Notes: generated by a model from the sequence alone, not told the origin. Counted from the stretch's first letter, positions 27,095-35,913 are shown. The stretch: DNA of 43,699 nt from Blastocatellia bacterium (GCA_025055075.1 JANWYV010000050.1:1-43699), one strand, 5' to 3'. Program-made: numbers and translations.

Positions 27095-29827
27095 TCAAAA
27101 GGTGTATTGGTAGCGCAGGAAGAGACTGCGCCCGGGAGCGTCTAATCCCCAACTGATTCCCCGGTAGTTGCGATCCGTCAAATTCTCCACTTCGGCGATG
27201 AGCCGGTGATTTTCGCCGAGGTGGACTCCCAAGCGCACATTGAAGACCACGTAGCCAGGGATCGCGCGAAAGAGAGGCGCGCTTTCGACGCCCGGGCCGA
27301 GAACCCGATTTTGAATCTGTGTCAGCGTCTCGCCTGTTGGAATTAGGACGTCGTCCGCTGTGCCTAGGCGACCATCAGGACCGGGGCCGACGAGTCCGCG
27401 CACCGTCGCCCCATTGCGGAAAAAGTTGGCGATGCTCGTGCGCGAGCGCGTGGCTCCGGTGCGCCGATCTTCAAGAGCGAGCGTGGAGAGCCGCGTGTGA
27501 CGAGCCGCGGCGTGAAGGTACGGCTCGATCCAAAAGCGACGCGTAGGCATGTATCGGAGCCGGAGCCATCCGTCTGGCGCCGGGAAGCTCGCTTCGATAT
27601 TCGGGGGCCGACCAGTGCGCCGATCCTTCGCGGCAATGTGCGTATGTACGAGGTCGAGGGACCAACGTTCGGAGAACTCGACGGTCCACGTCTGCTCGAT
27701 CCCCCAGAAACGTGCGTTGCCGAAGTTAGCGCGCACAAGAACGGGTGCCGAGGAAGCAGCGACAAAGACAACCCCATTCGGAAGCTGCGCGACGATGGGC
27801 TCGCCACCGAGCGAGAGGCCGACGGCTCCCGGTGGCAGAATCAACGCTTGTTTGGCGATCAAGTTCGAGACATCGTTCAAGAAGAGCGTGAGTTCGCCCC
27901 GCACTCGAGCGCGTCGGTAGCGCACGCCCAGCTCATAGCTGGAGCTGAGTTCGGGCTTGAGAGGAGCAACCGGGCGTCCTGTCGAAACGGCCGTGCGATC
28001 CGCTGTTGAGCCGACGAATCCTCCCAGCGCAGCGATGTCACGAGCAGCGGCTTCGAAGCCCGAGCCCGTGAGTCCAAGTGTGCCGAGATCGGTCAGGCTC
28101 GGCGCGCGAAAGCCGCGGCTGAGGTGAAAAGAAGCGCTGAGGTGATCGCCCAGGGGCACGAGAAGGCCAATCCGTCCGCTCACATTGGAGACACGGAGTG
28201 CATCGCTCGGCCAAAGTGGACGTCCTGCAACGATCGGAGCATATTCAGCGCGAGAACGATAGTCGGCGCCGCTGTACCGCAAGCCGCCGATCAGCTTCAC
28301 GGATCCTCGTCGGGGTTCAAAGACATCGAGGACGTAGATTCCCCAATTCTGATATCGGGCGCGGTCCGGCACACGAGGCCGCCGCAGTGTCACGCGCGAC
28401 GTGACTGGGTCCACGCCGAAGGCCGGCGCGCGGATGCGCTCGTGATAGGCTTCCCCGCCCAGGCGGAGATAGTGTCCGCGCCAGAGCCGCTCAGCTCGGG
28501 CTTGCACCCCATGAACGCGCATCTTCTCATATTCGTGCACGATGGTGGCACGCGGATTCCCATTGCCCCCTTGGTTCACGCGTTCTTCGCGCTGCGCATT
28601 GAAGGAGTACGACAGGGAGAAGTGATCGAAACCCGCAAATGCCTGGCGATCATAACGAGCGTAGAAGAAGTCGAGCATGAGATTGCGCAGGTCGGCGATG
28701 AGGTTGCCATCACCGCCGAGGAGTTGGTCGAAGCGTTTCCCCCCATCTTGTTGCCCGCGTTGATAATGGAACCGGAAGGCGTGTCCAGAAGATGGAGCCC
28801 ACAACAAGCTCGCGCTTCCTCCATATTGGGTGAAGCCGGTGTCCGGCAGGCGGGGACCGTAAAGCACGCTCGAGGGAAGGCCCAAAAAGCGCGTCACCGC
28901 TGAATGGGAATCCACGCCACGTCCTGGCCGGAGAGTGTTCACACGCCGTCCCACCGCGTTGAGGACAAGGCCGAGCGTAGGCGTCCCAATGCTTGCGCGG
29001 AAGTTCGATCCCGTGCTCCAGTCCGCGGTATTCAAGGTCGTCGCCCAACTCCCGTGCCATTCGACCTTGCGGAGTGCAAGAGGAGGCGGCCACGTCAAAA
29101 GTTGGAAGCTTCCACCCAGGGCATCGCTTCCATAATCGGCACTCCGCGGCCCGCGCAGGACTTCGATGGTCTCCACGTGCGTGGGGTCCAATAGGCTGAG
29201 GAATGTATGGATGCCCGAGCGCATGGCGGAAGTCGAGTAGCGAACGCCATCCACGTAGACGTTGACCTTATCGCCGCCAAGCCCTCGGATGAAGATCCCC
29301 GCGATCGTGGGGCTCGTCCGTTGTAGGTGCACCCCAACTTCTTCGTTCACAGCCTGCGCCAGGACGGCTTTCGCACGTGCGAGAATCTGATCGGAGGTGA
29401 TGACGCTCACAGGTTGAACGGCGCGGTTCGCTTCCTCGACGAATCCACCTTCTCCGGTCACAGTCACCTCTTCCACAATTGGGGCAGTGTCGAGCGTCAC
29501 CCGAAGGTAAACATCGTCGGCGACTGCGAGTCGAATGGGGAGACGGTGTTCGACGAACCCTTGCGCATGGACGACCAACTCGTAAACCCCGCGTGGCAAC
29601 TGAGCGAACGTGAACTCACCAGCTTCGTTTGACACTGTGCTCGCCATCGTACGTTGCGCCTGCCGGAGAAAGACCTGCGCGCCAGAGACGCGCGCTCCTG
29701 TAGCGTCAGTCACGATCCCGCGAATCCTCCCCCGGGACTCGGCCAATGCGCGCTCTGACGCCACGCCCAGTACAATCATTCCCGCGAGCAACGCTCCTAT
29801 CCCAATGTCCCCCAAGTGTCTTCTCAT
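27095..29827 (-). CDS. TonB-dependent receptor with carboxypeptidase-regulatory domain
   Basis: 910 residues. The signal peptide (about 1-30) ends at ALAES. The carboxypeptidase-regulatory-like domain covers about 33-112 (GRIRGIVTDATGARVSGAQVFL). A TonB-box-like EEVTVTG is at 119-125. The plug follows, with GIFIRGLGGDKVNVYVDGVRY and IEVLRGPRSADYGSDALGG, the canonical receptor signature. The barrel includes a typical strand-rich C-terminus with VENLTDRNYRGISW and final Phe (RYQYTF). It resembles classical ligand-gated receptors for iron chelates or cobalamin more than the Oar type. The substrate is not readable. ATG 29827 lies about 35 bases after the promoter; its Shine-Dalgarno is weak. Confidence 0.92.
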   Translation of the reverse strand: MRRHLGDIGIGALLAGMIVLGVASERALAESRGRIRGIVTDATGARVSGAQVFLRQAQRTMASTVSNEAGEFTFAQLPRGVYELVVHAQGFVEHRLPIRLAVADDVYLRVTLDTAPIVEEVTVTGEGGFVEEANRAVQPVSVITSDQILARAKAVLAQAVNEEVGVHLQRTSPTIAGIFIRGLGGDKVNVYVDGVRYSTSAMRSGIHTFLSLLDPTHVETIEVLRGPRSADYGSDALGGSFQLLTWPPPLALRKVEWHGSWATTLNTADWSTGSNFRASIGTPTLGLVLNAVGRRVNTLRPGRGVDSHSAVTRFLGLPSSVLYGPRLPDTGFTQYGGSASLLWAPSSGHAFRFHYQRGQQDGGKRFDQLLGGDGNLIADLRNLMLDFFYARYDRQAFAGFDHFSLSYSFNAQREERVNQGGNGNPRATIVHEYEKMRVHGVQARAERLWRGHYLRLGGEAYHERIRAPAFGVDPVTSRVTLRRPRVPDRARYQNWGIYVLDVFEPRRGSVKLIGGLRYSGADYRSRAEYAPIVAGRPLWPSDALRVSNVSGRIGLLVPLGDHLSASFHLSRGFRAPSLTDLGTLGLTGSGFEAAARDIAALGGFVGSTADRTAVSTGRPVAPLKPELSSSYELGVRYRRARVRGELTLFLNDVSNLIAKQALILPPGAVGLSLGGEPIVAQLPNGVVFVAASSAPVLVRANFGNARFWGIEQTWTVEFSERWSLDLVHTHIAAKDRRTGRPPNIEASFPAPDGWLRLRYMPTRRFWIEPYLHAAARHTRLSTLALEDRRTGATRSRTSIANFFRNGATVRGLVGPGPDGRLGTADDVLIPTGETLTQIQNRVLGPGVESAPLFRAIPGYVVFNVRLGVHLGENHRLIAEVENLTDRNYRGISWGLDAPGRSLFLRYQYTF

Positions 29828-29869
29828 ATCTCGTGCCTAGTCCAGGCAGATTTTGAGGAACGACCTGTT

Positions 29870-29899
29870 ATTTTACGGTCTCCTTGCTCACTATGCCAA
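29870..29899 (-). promoter_or_regulatory. Promoter of the TonB receptor operon
   Basis: On the minus strand TTGGCA (29899-29894), 18-base spacer, TAAAAT (29875-29870). Each hexamer matches the sigma70 consensus at five of six bases. The expected start is near 29863. I looked for a cobalamin riboswitch here and did not find one. Confidence 0.6.
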
Positions 29900-30391
29900 G
29901 GATCAGGATGCTCAACGGCGCGTGCTCACTTGGCTTTCACGATTAATGCGGGAAGCTGCGATTTTTTTAAAGCTCGACGATTCTGCACGCTAGATATACC
30001 CACAGCCTGTAACCGCTGCTCGATCTCAGAACGTTTCAAAGAGATGGCGAGGACGAGCGATATGGCGTGGAGGTGCGAGATTGTGAAGATCTTCGGTCAG
30101 GAAGACCGTTTGAGAAGGGTGGTTTCTCACATGAGCTGGTGTCGGGGACGCGCGTCAGAAGGAGAGGGGTGGGAGACGCTGCCCGAGTGGATCTCGTCGT
30201 CGGGATTAGAGGTCAAGCAATGCCGTTTCGGGGGAGAGCATTGGCCGGTCTGGAAGAGGTGAGCCCAACGGAGGTCGCAGACCGGCCAAGGGTGAGGCAC
30301 GGCTATTATAGCGGGTTTCGTAGGGAAACCGCTATGGTGGAATAGCGAGGGCCTCCCAGCTCATCCCCCGATTGTTTTCCCATCTACGGGG
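29900..30391. other. Intergenic region without a convincing gene
   Basis: About 490 bases between divergent genes. A minus-strand frame from 30096 to 29926 is open for 56 codons and reads plausibly (SLVLAISLKRSEIEQRLQAV and on to a Lys-rich end). However, it has no ATG and no ribosome binding site, so it may be a gene remnant. The plus-strand frame crossing 29816-30262 has unnatural composition (many Cys, Trp, Arg). A stem-loop lies at 30308-30335. Nothing else is recognisable. Confidence 0.5.
30308..30335 (+). promoter_or_regulatory. Bulged stem-loop upstream of the sulfotransferase
   Basis: ATAGCGG-G-TTT (30308-30318) pairs with AAACCGCTAT (30326-30335): ten base pairs with one bulged G and a seven-base loop CGTAGGG. 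A TATTAT (30304-30309) overlaps its left edge and could be a -10, but no -35 fits. No T-run follows, so it is not a normal terminator. Confidence 0.4.
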
Positions 30392-31303
30392 ATGAGCCCT
30401 TTCTTTCGCGTCCAACCGGTGATCATCATGGGGATGCATCGGTCGGGAACGACCCTTTTGGCACGGCTCCTGAGTCGGCTCGGCCTCTTCCTCGGTCATC
30501 ATGTAGAGAGTCACCATGAGGCTGTCTTCTTCTTGCACCTGAACGAAGTCATCCTCAGGCAAGCCCGGGCCTCTTGGGATCGTCCCGATCCAATCCGCGA
30601 TTTCCTGCAGAACCCGGAGATCATGCGGATGACGCTCCGTTGCGTGGAACGCGATCTCCTCTCGTGGCGAAGCGCCCGTTATCTGGGATGGCGAAATCTC
30701 CTGCATTATCGCTCCTTAGCTCGCTTTGATCGGCCATGGGGATGGAAAGACCCTCGCAACGTCCTCACGCTGCCGTTGTGGGCGGAGCTATTCCCCGGGG
30801 CGAAAATCATTTACATCGTGCGCCACGGGGTGGACGTGGCGCAAAGCTTAGTGGTCCGGGAGCAGCAATACCTGAATTGGCAGCGGGTCCGATTCCGCGA
30901 ACGATTTCATCGCCCCAGTCTTCGGACGCATCTGGAGCGCGTGGGCTTTCGGGGCTCGACGCGTTGTCTGACGCTCGCGGGGGCATTCGCTCTATGGGCG
31001 AGCTATATGGCCCATGCCGCATGGGCGCTCGCCCATGTCTCCAACGAACGCATGATCATTCGATATGAGGACTTCGTGCGGGAGCCGCTTTCCTTCCTTG
31101 GCACGCTCGCCGATTTCTGCGGGCTGCCGAACGTTCGGCGATGGGAGATTGAGGAGGCCTCGCGTGAGGTGGAAGCGCGGCGAGCCTATGCCTTCATTTC
31201 TGATCCAGCGCTTGTGGCGTTCTTCCGCCGTGTGCGCACGAATGCCTGGATGGAGCATTACGGCTATTCGGAGGCCGTGCTGCCGTCCCGCATCCTGGTG
31301 TGA
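30392..31303 (+). CDS. Sulfotransferase family protein
   Basis: 303 residues of the PAPS-dependent sulfotransferase fold. The 5'-phosphosulfate loop is IIMGMHRSGTTLLARLL near the N-terminus. The 3'-phosphate-binding block is IIYIVRHGVDVAQSL in the middle. YEDFVREPLSFLGTLADFCGL near the end is the usual family helix. Such enzymes sulfate carbohydrates, lipids or proteins; here the acceptor is unknown. No PAPS synthesis genes are in the window. ATG 30392 has ACGGGG immediately before it; in-frame ATGs at 30428 and 30434 would cut into the P-loop region. No membrane anchor is visible, so it is probably cytoplasmic. Confidence 0.85.
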   Translation: MSPFFRVQPVIIMGMHRSGTTLLARLLSRLGLFLGHHVESHHEAVFFLHLNEVILRQARASWDRPDPIRDFLQNPEIMRMTLRCVERDLLSWRSARYLGWRNLLHYRSLARFDRPWGWKDPRNVLTLPLWAELFPGAKIIYIVRHGVDVAQSLVVREQQYLNWQRVRFRERFHRPSLRTHLERVGFRGSTRCLTLAGAFALWASYMAHAAWALAHVSNERMIIRYEDFVREPLSFLGTLADFCGLPNVRRWEIEEASREVEARRAYAFISDPALVAFFRRVRTNAWMEHYGYSEAVLPSRILV

Positions 31304-31430
31304 TGTGCTCCAATTGATGGGAGAAGGCGGGGGAGGCGTCAAGTCGCTCTTCACTTTAGAATCCCTTGCCCGAATGGGAGTCCCTGGACGAAAATAGAAG
31401 GCGCAGTGCGCGGAGCGAGAAGGGGGTGTG

Positions 31431-31472
31431 ATGGAGGTTGAAGAAGAAGGGTTGAAGAAGAAGGAACGATGA
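31431..31472 (+). CDS. Possible 13-codon leader peptide coupled to the S41 gene
   Basis: ATG 31431, preceded by AAGGGGG four bases away, opens a frame MEVEEEGLKKKER that ends at TGA 31470-31472. The stop overlaps the S41 peptidase ATG (31469-31471) as ATGA. The peptide is encoded by two copies of a 14-bp repeat that also supplies the S41 ribosome binding site. It may be a coupling ORF or a by-product of the duplication. Confidence 0.3.
   Translation: MEVEEEGLKKKER
31436..31463 (+). repeat. Perfect 14-bp tandem duplication before the S41 peptidase
   Basis: GGTTGAAGAAGAAG occurs twice back to back (31436-31449 and 31450-31463). The second copy contributes the purine-rich GAAGAAGGAA used as ribosome binding site by the ATG at 31469. 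Confidence 0.85.
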
Positions 31473-32857
31473 GGCGAAGCGTCACGTGGGGAGGCATCGT
31501 CGGGCTTTTGTTCACCTTGGTGTGGCTACCGGGGGACAGTCTCTCCCTCTCCCGAGGTGCGACTCATTCTCCCGCTGAAGCAGGAGTGCGCAAGGCTGCT
31601 GTTGCAGGATCTCTCGAGGAGGAGAAGCGCGAGACTCGAGAGCTCTATCAACGGACGTTTGAGATCGTCTGGGGTCGAGTGAAGGAGAAATATTACGATC
31701 CGACATTCGGAGGGGTGGATTGGGACGCCGTCGGGCAGCGATATCGAACGCGGTTGGAGGGGATTCGTGCGGAATCGGAACTTTATGCGCTATTGCAACA
31801 GATGCTCGGGGAGCTGCGACGCTCGCATTTTCACATCTATCCTCCTGGAACGTTCGTCGAGGAAGGGGATCCGTCGGAGAAGCAGGGAAGCGTAGGTCTC
31901 GACGTGCGGGTTCTCGGACGTCAGGTTGTCATCACGCGCGTGCGCGCGGGGTCCTCGGCCGAGCGGGCCGGGCTGCGACCGGGATTCGTCCTTCGGCGAG
32001 TCGAAGATCGGGAGGTGGATCAACTGGTACGGCGGCTCTCAGCAGGATGGGAACCCATCTCGCGAAGGCGCATGCGAGTCGCTCGAGCAGTGCTCGCCGC
32101 TTTGGAGGGAGAACCGGGGACGTGGGTGCGCGTGCGATATTGGGACGCGCAGAATCGGATCCGCGAGACGCGCCTACAGCGAGAGCGGATTGCTGGAGAG
32201 TGGTCCGAGCGCTTCGGAAATTTCCCTCCGGCGCCCATCGAATTCGAGGCGAAGCGCCTGGGGGGGAGCGTCGGATATATTCGCTTCAACATCTTCGTCG
32301 TCGGCCTAATGGAACGAATCCGCGCGGCGATTCGGGAGTTGTCCTCGACGCCAGCGCTCATCTTCGATCTGCGGGGAAATCCCGGAGGGATGGGGGGGAT
32401 GGCGGCCGGCGTGGCCGGGATGCTTTGCGCGCAGCAGACGAGCTTGGGGACGATGAAACTGCGCTCCGGACATTTAAATCTCGCTGTCTTCCCTCAGCCG
32501 AATCCTTACACGGGGATCGTCGTCATTTTGATTGACGCGCATACGGGCTCAACGGCGGAGATCTTCGCCGCTGGGTTGCAGGAATTGGGACGCGCTATTG
32601 TCGTGGGCGAGCGGAGCGCGGGTGCGGCGCTGCCCTCGCTGTTCGAGCGTTTGCCAACAGGAGCGCTCTTTCAATACGCCATCGCTGACTTTCAAACGCC
32701 GAAGGGGGTCTTGATCGAGGGGCGTGGCGTGATCCCAGATGTTGAAGTTCGACTCACGCGACGCGCCCTGCTGGAGGGGAGAGATCCTCAGCTCGAGATG
32801 GCTCTTGGCGAGATCGCGCGCCGCCTCGCTATGCAGAAAATCGAGAAAGGAGGCTGA
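31469..32857 (+). CDS. Secreted S41 family peptidase, catalytic Lys not conserved
   Basis: 462 residues. Signal peptide at 1-28 (GGIVGLLFTLVWLPGDSLSLS). A helical cap (YQRTFEIVWGRVKEKYYDPTFGGVDWDAVGQRY) leads into a PDZ-like domain (GLDVRVLGRQVVITRVRAGSSAERAGLRPGFVL), then the protease core with LIFDLRGNPGGMGGMAAG. The nucleophile region is GSTAEIFAAGLQELG and is followed by VVGERSAGAALPS. CtpA-type enzymes have T/S-F-G-K at the latter place; here it is S-A-G-A. The VDWD cap and G-E-R-x-A-G form are typical of the tricorn/IRBP-like branch, where other residues assist the serine. ATG 31469 overlaps the small leader ORF. It starts an operon with the LolA-like gene four bases on. Confidence 0.87.
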   Translation: MRRSVTWGGIVGLLFTLVWLPGDSLSLSRGATHSPAEAGVRKAAVAGSLEEEKRETRELYQRTFEIVWGRVKEKYYDPTFGGVDWDAVGQRYRTRLEGIRAESELYALLQQMLGELRRSHFHIYPPGTFVEEGDPSEKQGSVGLDVRVLGRQVVITRVRAGSSAERAGLRPGFVLRRVEDREVDQLVRRLSAGWEPISRRRMRVARAVLAALEGEPGTWVRVRYWDAQNRIRETRLQRERIAGEWSERFGNFPPAPIEFEAKRLGGSVGYIRFNIFVVGLMERIRAAIRELSSTPALIFDLRGNPGGMGGMAAGVAGMLCAQQTSLGTMKLRSGHLNLAVFPQPNPYTGIVVILIDAHTGSTAEIFAAGLQELGRAIVVGERSAGAALPSLFERLPTGALFQYAIADFQTPKGVLIEGRGVIPDVEVRLTRRALLEGRDPQLEMALGEIARRLAMQKIEKGG

Positions 32858-32861
32858 AGCA

Positions 32862-33614
32862 ATGAGACACCGATGGGGCGTGGTCTTCGTGTTGTGCGGC
32901 GTCTTATCTTCGTGGGGATGGGCTGGGCAGGAGAAGCCTTCGCAAGCCGTCCCGGTTGAGGTGACGGTCGAGCAGGTGCTTGAACGGTACGTTCAAGCGT
33001 GTGGGGGGAAAGAAGCTCTGGAGAAAGTGACGAGTCAAGTTTCTCGTGGGACGGTGGAGATTCCTGCCGTTGGTGTGCGGGGGACATTCGAGTCTTATGC
33101 TCAAGCGCCCAACAAGATCGTGATCAGCATCGAGTTGCCGGGATTGGGGGTGATTCAGGAAGGTTTCGATGGCACTGTGGCATGGGCGAAAGATCCGTTC
33201 ACGGGCGTTCGGGAGAAGGGTGGGCGAGAACTTTCGGCGATGCGACGGGATGCCGATTTCTACAAGCCGCTTCGGTTGAAAGAGCTGTATTCGAAGATCA
33301 CGCTGAAGGGGAGAGAGACGATGGGCGGAAGCGAGGTGTATGTGCTCGAGGCAACACCGGCAGAGGGGAGTCCCGAGCGGTGGTATTTCGATGTCGCAAC
33401 CGGATTGCTCAAACGGATAGACACGGAGCGCGAAGGGCCGCAGGGAAGGATCCCAATGGAGATGTACCTCGAGGATTACCGTGAGGTCAATGGCCTTCGG
33501 ATACCCTTCACGGTGCGACAAGTTTCTTCGGCGTTCTCCTTGATCCTCCGGACCGAGGAGGTGAAGTTCAATGTCCCGATCGAGGGGAGCAAGTTTGCGA
33601 AGCCAGCATCGTGA
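32862..33614 (+). CDS. Outer-membrane lipoprotein-sorting (LolA-like) periplasmic protein
   Basis: 250 residues. A signal peptide (WGVVFVLCGVLSSWGWAGQ) precedes a beta-rich LolA/LolB-like fold. Recognisable are VEQVLERYVQACGGKEALEKVTSQVSRGTVEI, FDGTVAWAKDPFTGVREKGGRE, VYVLEATPAEGSPERWYFDVATGLLKRID and the final YREVNGLRIPFTVRQ...TEEVKFNVPI. This arrangement is common in Acidobacteriota, also as the C-terminal domain of M16 peptidases. It may bind hydrophobic ligands such as lipoproteins. ATG 32862 follows AAAGGAGGC and is four bases after the S41 stop, so the genes are translationally linked. The next gene, dsbD-like, starts 46 bases on. Confidence 0.82.
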   Translation: MRHRWGVVFVLCGVLSSWGWAGQEKPSQAVPVEVTVEQVLERYVQACGGKEALEKVTSQVSRGTVEIPAVGVRGTFESYAQAPNKIVISIELPGLGVIQEGFDGTVAWAKDPFTGVREKGGRELSAMRRDADFYKPLRLKELYSKITLKGRETMGGSEVYVLEATPAEGSPERWYFDVATGLLKRIDTEREGPQGRIPMEMYLEDYREVNGLRIPFTVRQVSSAFSLILRTEEVKFNVPIEGSKFAKPAS

Positions 33615-33660
33615 TGAGCTTCTCAGTGACGTGACCATCCTCAGGGAGGGCGTGTCGGCG

Positions 33661-35913
33661 ATGAAAAGGAGAGAGATCTTCGGCCTCAGTCTGATGCTCG
33701 TAGCGCTCGCGTTTATCGCTTCGGCGCAGATCCATCAAGGGCGGCGTATCGTGACGCCGCGTCTTGTGGCGGATGTCGCTACTGTGCAGCCTGGGCGAGC
33801 GTTCACCGTTGGTCTGTATTTTCAGATCGAGCCCGGATGGCACATCTACTGGGAGAACTCGGGAGATGCTGGGCTGCCGATTCGCGTCGCGTGGGCTCTT
33901 CCTGAAGGGTTCCGTGTCTCACCGCTGCGATGGCCGACGCCCCGGCGCTATACGGAATCGGGGGGGATGACGGCGTTCGGGTATCAAGATGAAGCGATGG
34001 TCTTGGCGACGGTGACCCCACCGGCTTCACTTCCGGGGGAGTCGGTCGTGTTGGAGGCGACGGCGAATTGGCTCGTGTGCAAGGAAGTGTGCCTCCCCGG
34101 CACAGCGAAGTTGCAGCTCACATTGCCCATTGGGCGAGTGGAGCCGAGTGCTGAGGCGGAGCTGATCGCGCGCTTCGAACGCGCGGTCCCGCAGCCGATG
34201 GATCGGAGTCCGATCCGCGTCGTCAAAGTGGAGTGGGTGCCTCAAGACGCACGTCGGGGGACGTTGCGCCTTGAGCTGGTGGGGCAAGCCGCGGCACAAG
34301 AGTTCTTTCCGCGACGTTTGAAAGGCGCGACGATTCAACATGGGGGGGTGCGGGTCTCCGGACGTTCGATCCTCATCCCCATGGAGCTGGAAGCTGAGCA
34401 GGCGCTTGGCAATGCGATCAGTGGCGTCGTGGTGACGGAGCGCGGGGCATATGAGCTGCGCGCGGCGCTCGGATCCGTGTTCGTTCCAATCGCTTCTGAA
34501 CGTGTTGAGTCCGCAAAGCCTACTCCTGCCGAGAGCGTGACGCGCGACGAGACGAGCGAGCCCGAGGTCGTACCAGATGGAAGCGCTGCGGGCGGGACCA
34601 ATTGGTTGAGCCTGCCGTTCCGCGTGAGGGGACAGGAGGAACGCTCGCATTCGCTGGCGATGATCCTGCTGTTAGCGCTACTTGGCGGGATCATCCTCAA
34701 CATCACGCCCTGCGTGTTGCCCGTTCTCTCGATTAAGATCCTGGGATTCGTCCATCAAGCGGGAGAGGATCATCGGCGTGTGCGCCTAATGGGGATGAGC
34801 TTCGCTGCTGGCGTGCTCGTCTCGCTGTGGGCGTTGGCACTTATTGTGATTGCTCTTCGAGCGACGGGCGAACAAGTGGGATGGGGCTTTCAGTTCCAGT
34901 CTCCGACGTTCGTCGTCGCCATCAGCACGGTGGTCTTCATCTTCGCGCTCAATCTCCTCGGCGTCTTCGAATTCCGAAGTCCGAGCGTGCGAACGCGGTG
35001 GTTGGAGAAACCGGGTCTGGTGGGCGCATTCTTCAACGGCGTCCTGGCGACGACGTTGGCGACGCCCTGTACGGCGCCCTTTTTGGGCACAGCAGTAGGA
35101 TTCGCCTTCGCGCAGCCGGGGCGCATTATTGTACTCGTCTTCACGGCGATCGCCGTGGGATTGGCGCTTCCCTATGTCGTGCTCTCGTGGCATCCGCAGT
35201 GGTTGCGGTTCGTCCCCCGACCTGGGATGTGGATGGTCCGCTTCAAGCAAGCGATGGGCTTTTTGCTGCTGGGAGCGTTGCTCTGGCTGTTGGATGTGTT
35301 GGGGAGTCAACTGGGCGTGGAAGCCGTCATTTGGACGAGCGTCTTTCTTCTCTTTGTGGCCATCGCCGCGTGGATGATTGGGCAATTAGAACCCCATGTC
35401 TCAGTGCGGCGGCGATGGGGAACGTGGGGTCTCGCGGCAGCGCTCGTCATCGGCGGTTATGTCTGGGCGTTTGAGAAAGAGCTGCAGTGGCGAGAAGCGC
35501 GCGCGCTGGCGTCCGAAGAATCAGCGACAGCGTCGGCTGAGGAGATCGAATGGAAGCCATTCTCGCTGGCCGATATCGAGCGACGCGTGCGGCGCGGGGA
35601 GACGGTCTTCATTGATTTCACCGCCGATTGGTGCTGGAACTGTAAGGTGAATGAGCGAACGGTTCTGCACTCGGAAGCTGTTCGCCGAAAGATGCGCGAG
35701 TTGCGCGTGACGGCCATTCGGGCCGATTGGACGAATCGAAATCCGGAGATCACGCAGATGCTCAACAAATTCGGCCGATCGGGGGTGCCCTTCTATGTGA
35801 TCTTCCCGGCCGGCCGATTGACCGAACCGATCACGTTGCCGGAACTTTTGACGCCCGGATTGGTAATTCGGGCGCTTGAAGAAGCCGGACCGAGCCGGGT
35901 CGCCGGAGGGTAA
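33661..35913 (+). CDS. DsbD/ScsB-like thiol:disulfide interchange protein
   Basis: 750 residues, three modules. A signal peptide (1-22) leads to a DsbD-alpha-like periplasmic domain with a C140-x3-C144 pair (NWLVCKEVCLPGTAKL). Next comes an eight-helix membrane domain from about 330, with C351 (ILNITPCVLPVLSIKI) and C470 (ATTLATPCTAPFLGTA), the conserved cysteine pair that carries electrons across the membrane. The C-terminal thioredoxin domain has C658-W-N-C661 (FTADWCWNCKVNE). It brings reducing power from cytoplasmic thioredoxin to periplasmic proteins. The CxxxC N-terminal domain resembles ScsB more than E. coli DsbD. AGGGAGGG lies about ten bases before ATG 33661. Confidence 0.92.
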   Translation: MKRREIFGLSLMLVALAFIASAQIHQGRRIVTPRLVADVATVQPGRAFTVGLYFQIEPGWHIYWENSGDAGLPIRVAWALPEGFRVSPLRWPTPRRYTESGGMTAFGYQDEAMVLATVTPPASLPGESVVLEATANWLVCKEVCLPGTAKLQLTLPIGRVEPSAEAELIARFERAVPQPMDRSPIRVVKVEWVPQDARRGTLRLELVGQAAAQEFFPRRLKGATIQHGGVRVSGRSILIPMELEAEQALGNAISGVVVTERGAYELRAALGSVFVPIASERVESAKPTPAESVTRDETSEPEVVPDGSAAGGTNWLSLPFRVRGQEERSHSLAMILLLALLGGIILNITPCVLPVLSIKILGFVHQAGEDHRRVRLMGMSFAAGVLVSLWALALIVIALRATGEQVGWGFQFQSPTFVVAISTVVFIFALNLLGVFEFRSPSVRTRWLEKPGLVGAFFNGVLATTLATPCTAPFLGTAVGFAFAQPGRIIVLVFTAIAVGLALPYVVLSWHPQWLRFVPRPGMWMVRFKQAMGFLLLGALLWLLDVLGSQLGVEAVIWTSVFLLFVAIAAWMIGQLEPHVSVRRRWGTWGLAAALVIGGYVWAFEKELQWREARALASEESATASAEEIEWKPFSLADIERRVRRGETVFIDFTADWCWNCKVNERTVLHSEAVRRKMRELRVTAIRADWTNRNPEITQMLNKFGRSGVPFYVIFPAGRLTEPITLPELLTPGLVIRALEEAGPSRVAGG

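Noticed and set aside
29828-29935. Possible cobalamin riboswitch in front of the TonB receptor
   Set aside because: I looked for the B12-box and the GCCACTG core on the minus strand and found neither. The leader after the predicted promoter is only about 35 bases.
29926-30096. Minus-strand frame of 56 codons with plausible protein-like sequence
   Set aside because: No ATG, no ribosome binding site, and the candidate TTG or GTG starts lack support. At most a gene remnant.
29816-30262. Plus-strand open frame of 148 codons in the divergent intergenic region
   Set aside because: Rich in Cys, Trp and Arg, no Shine-Dalgarno, and it overlaps the promoter of the receptor gene. Not a believable protein.
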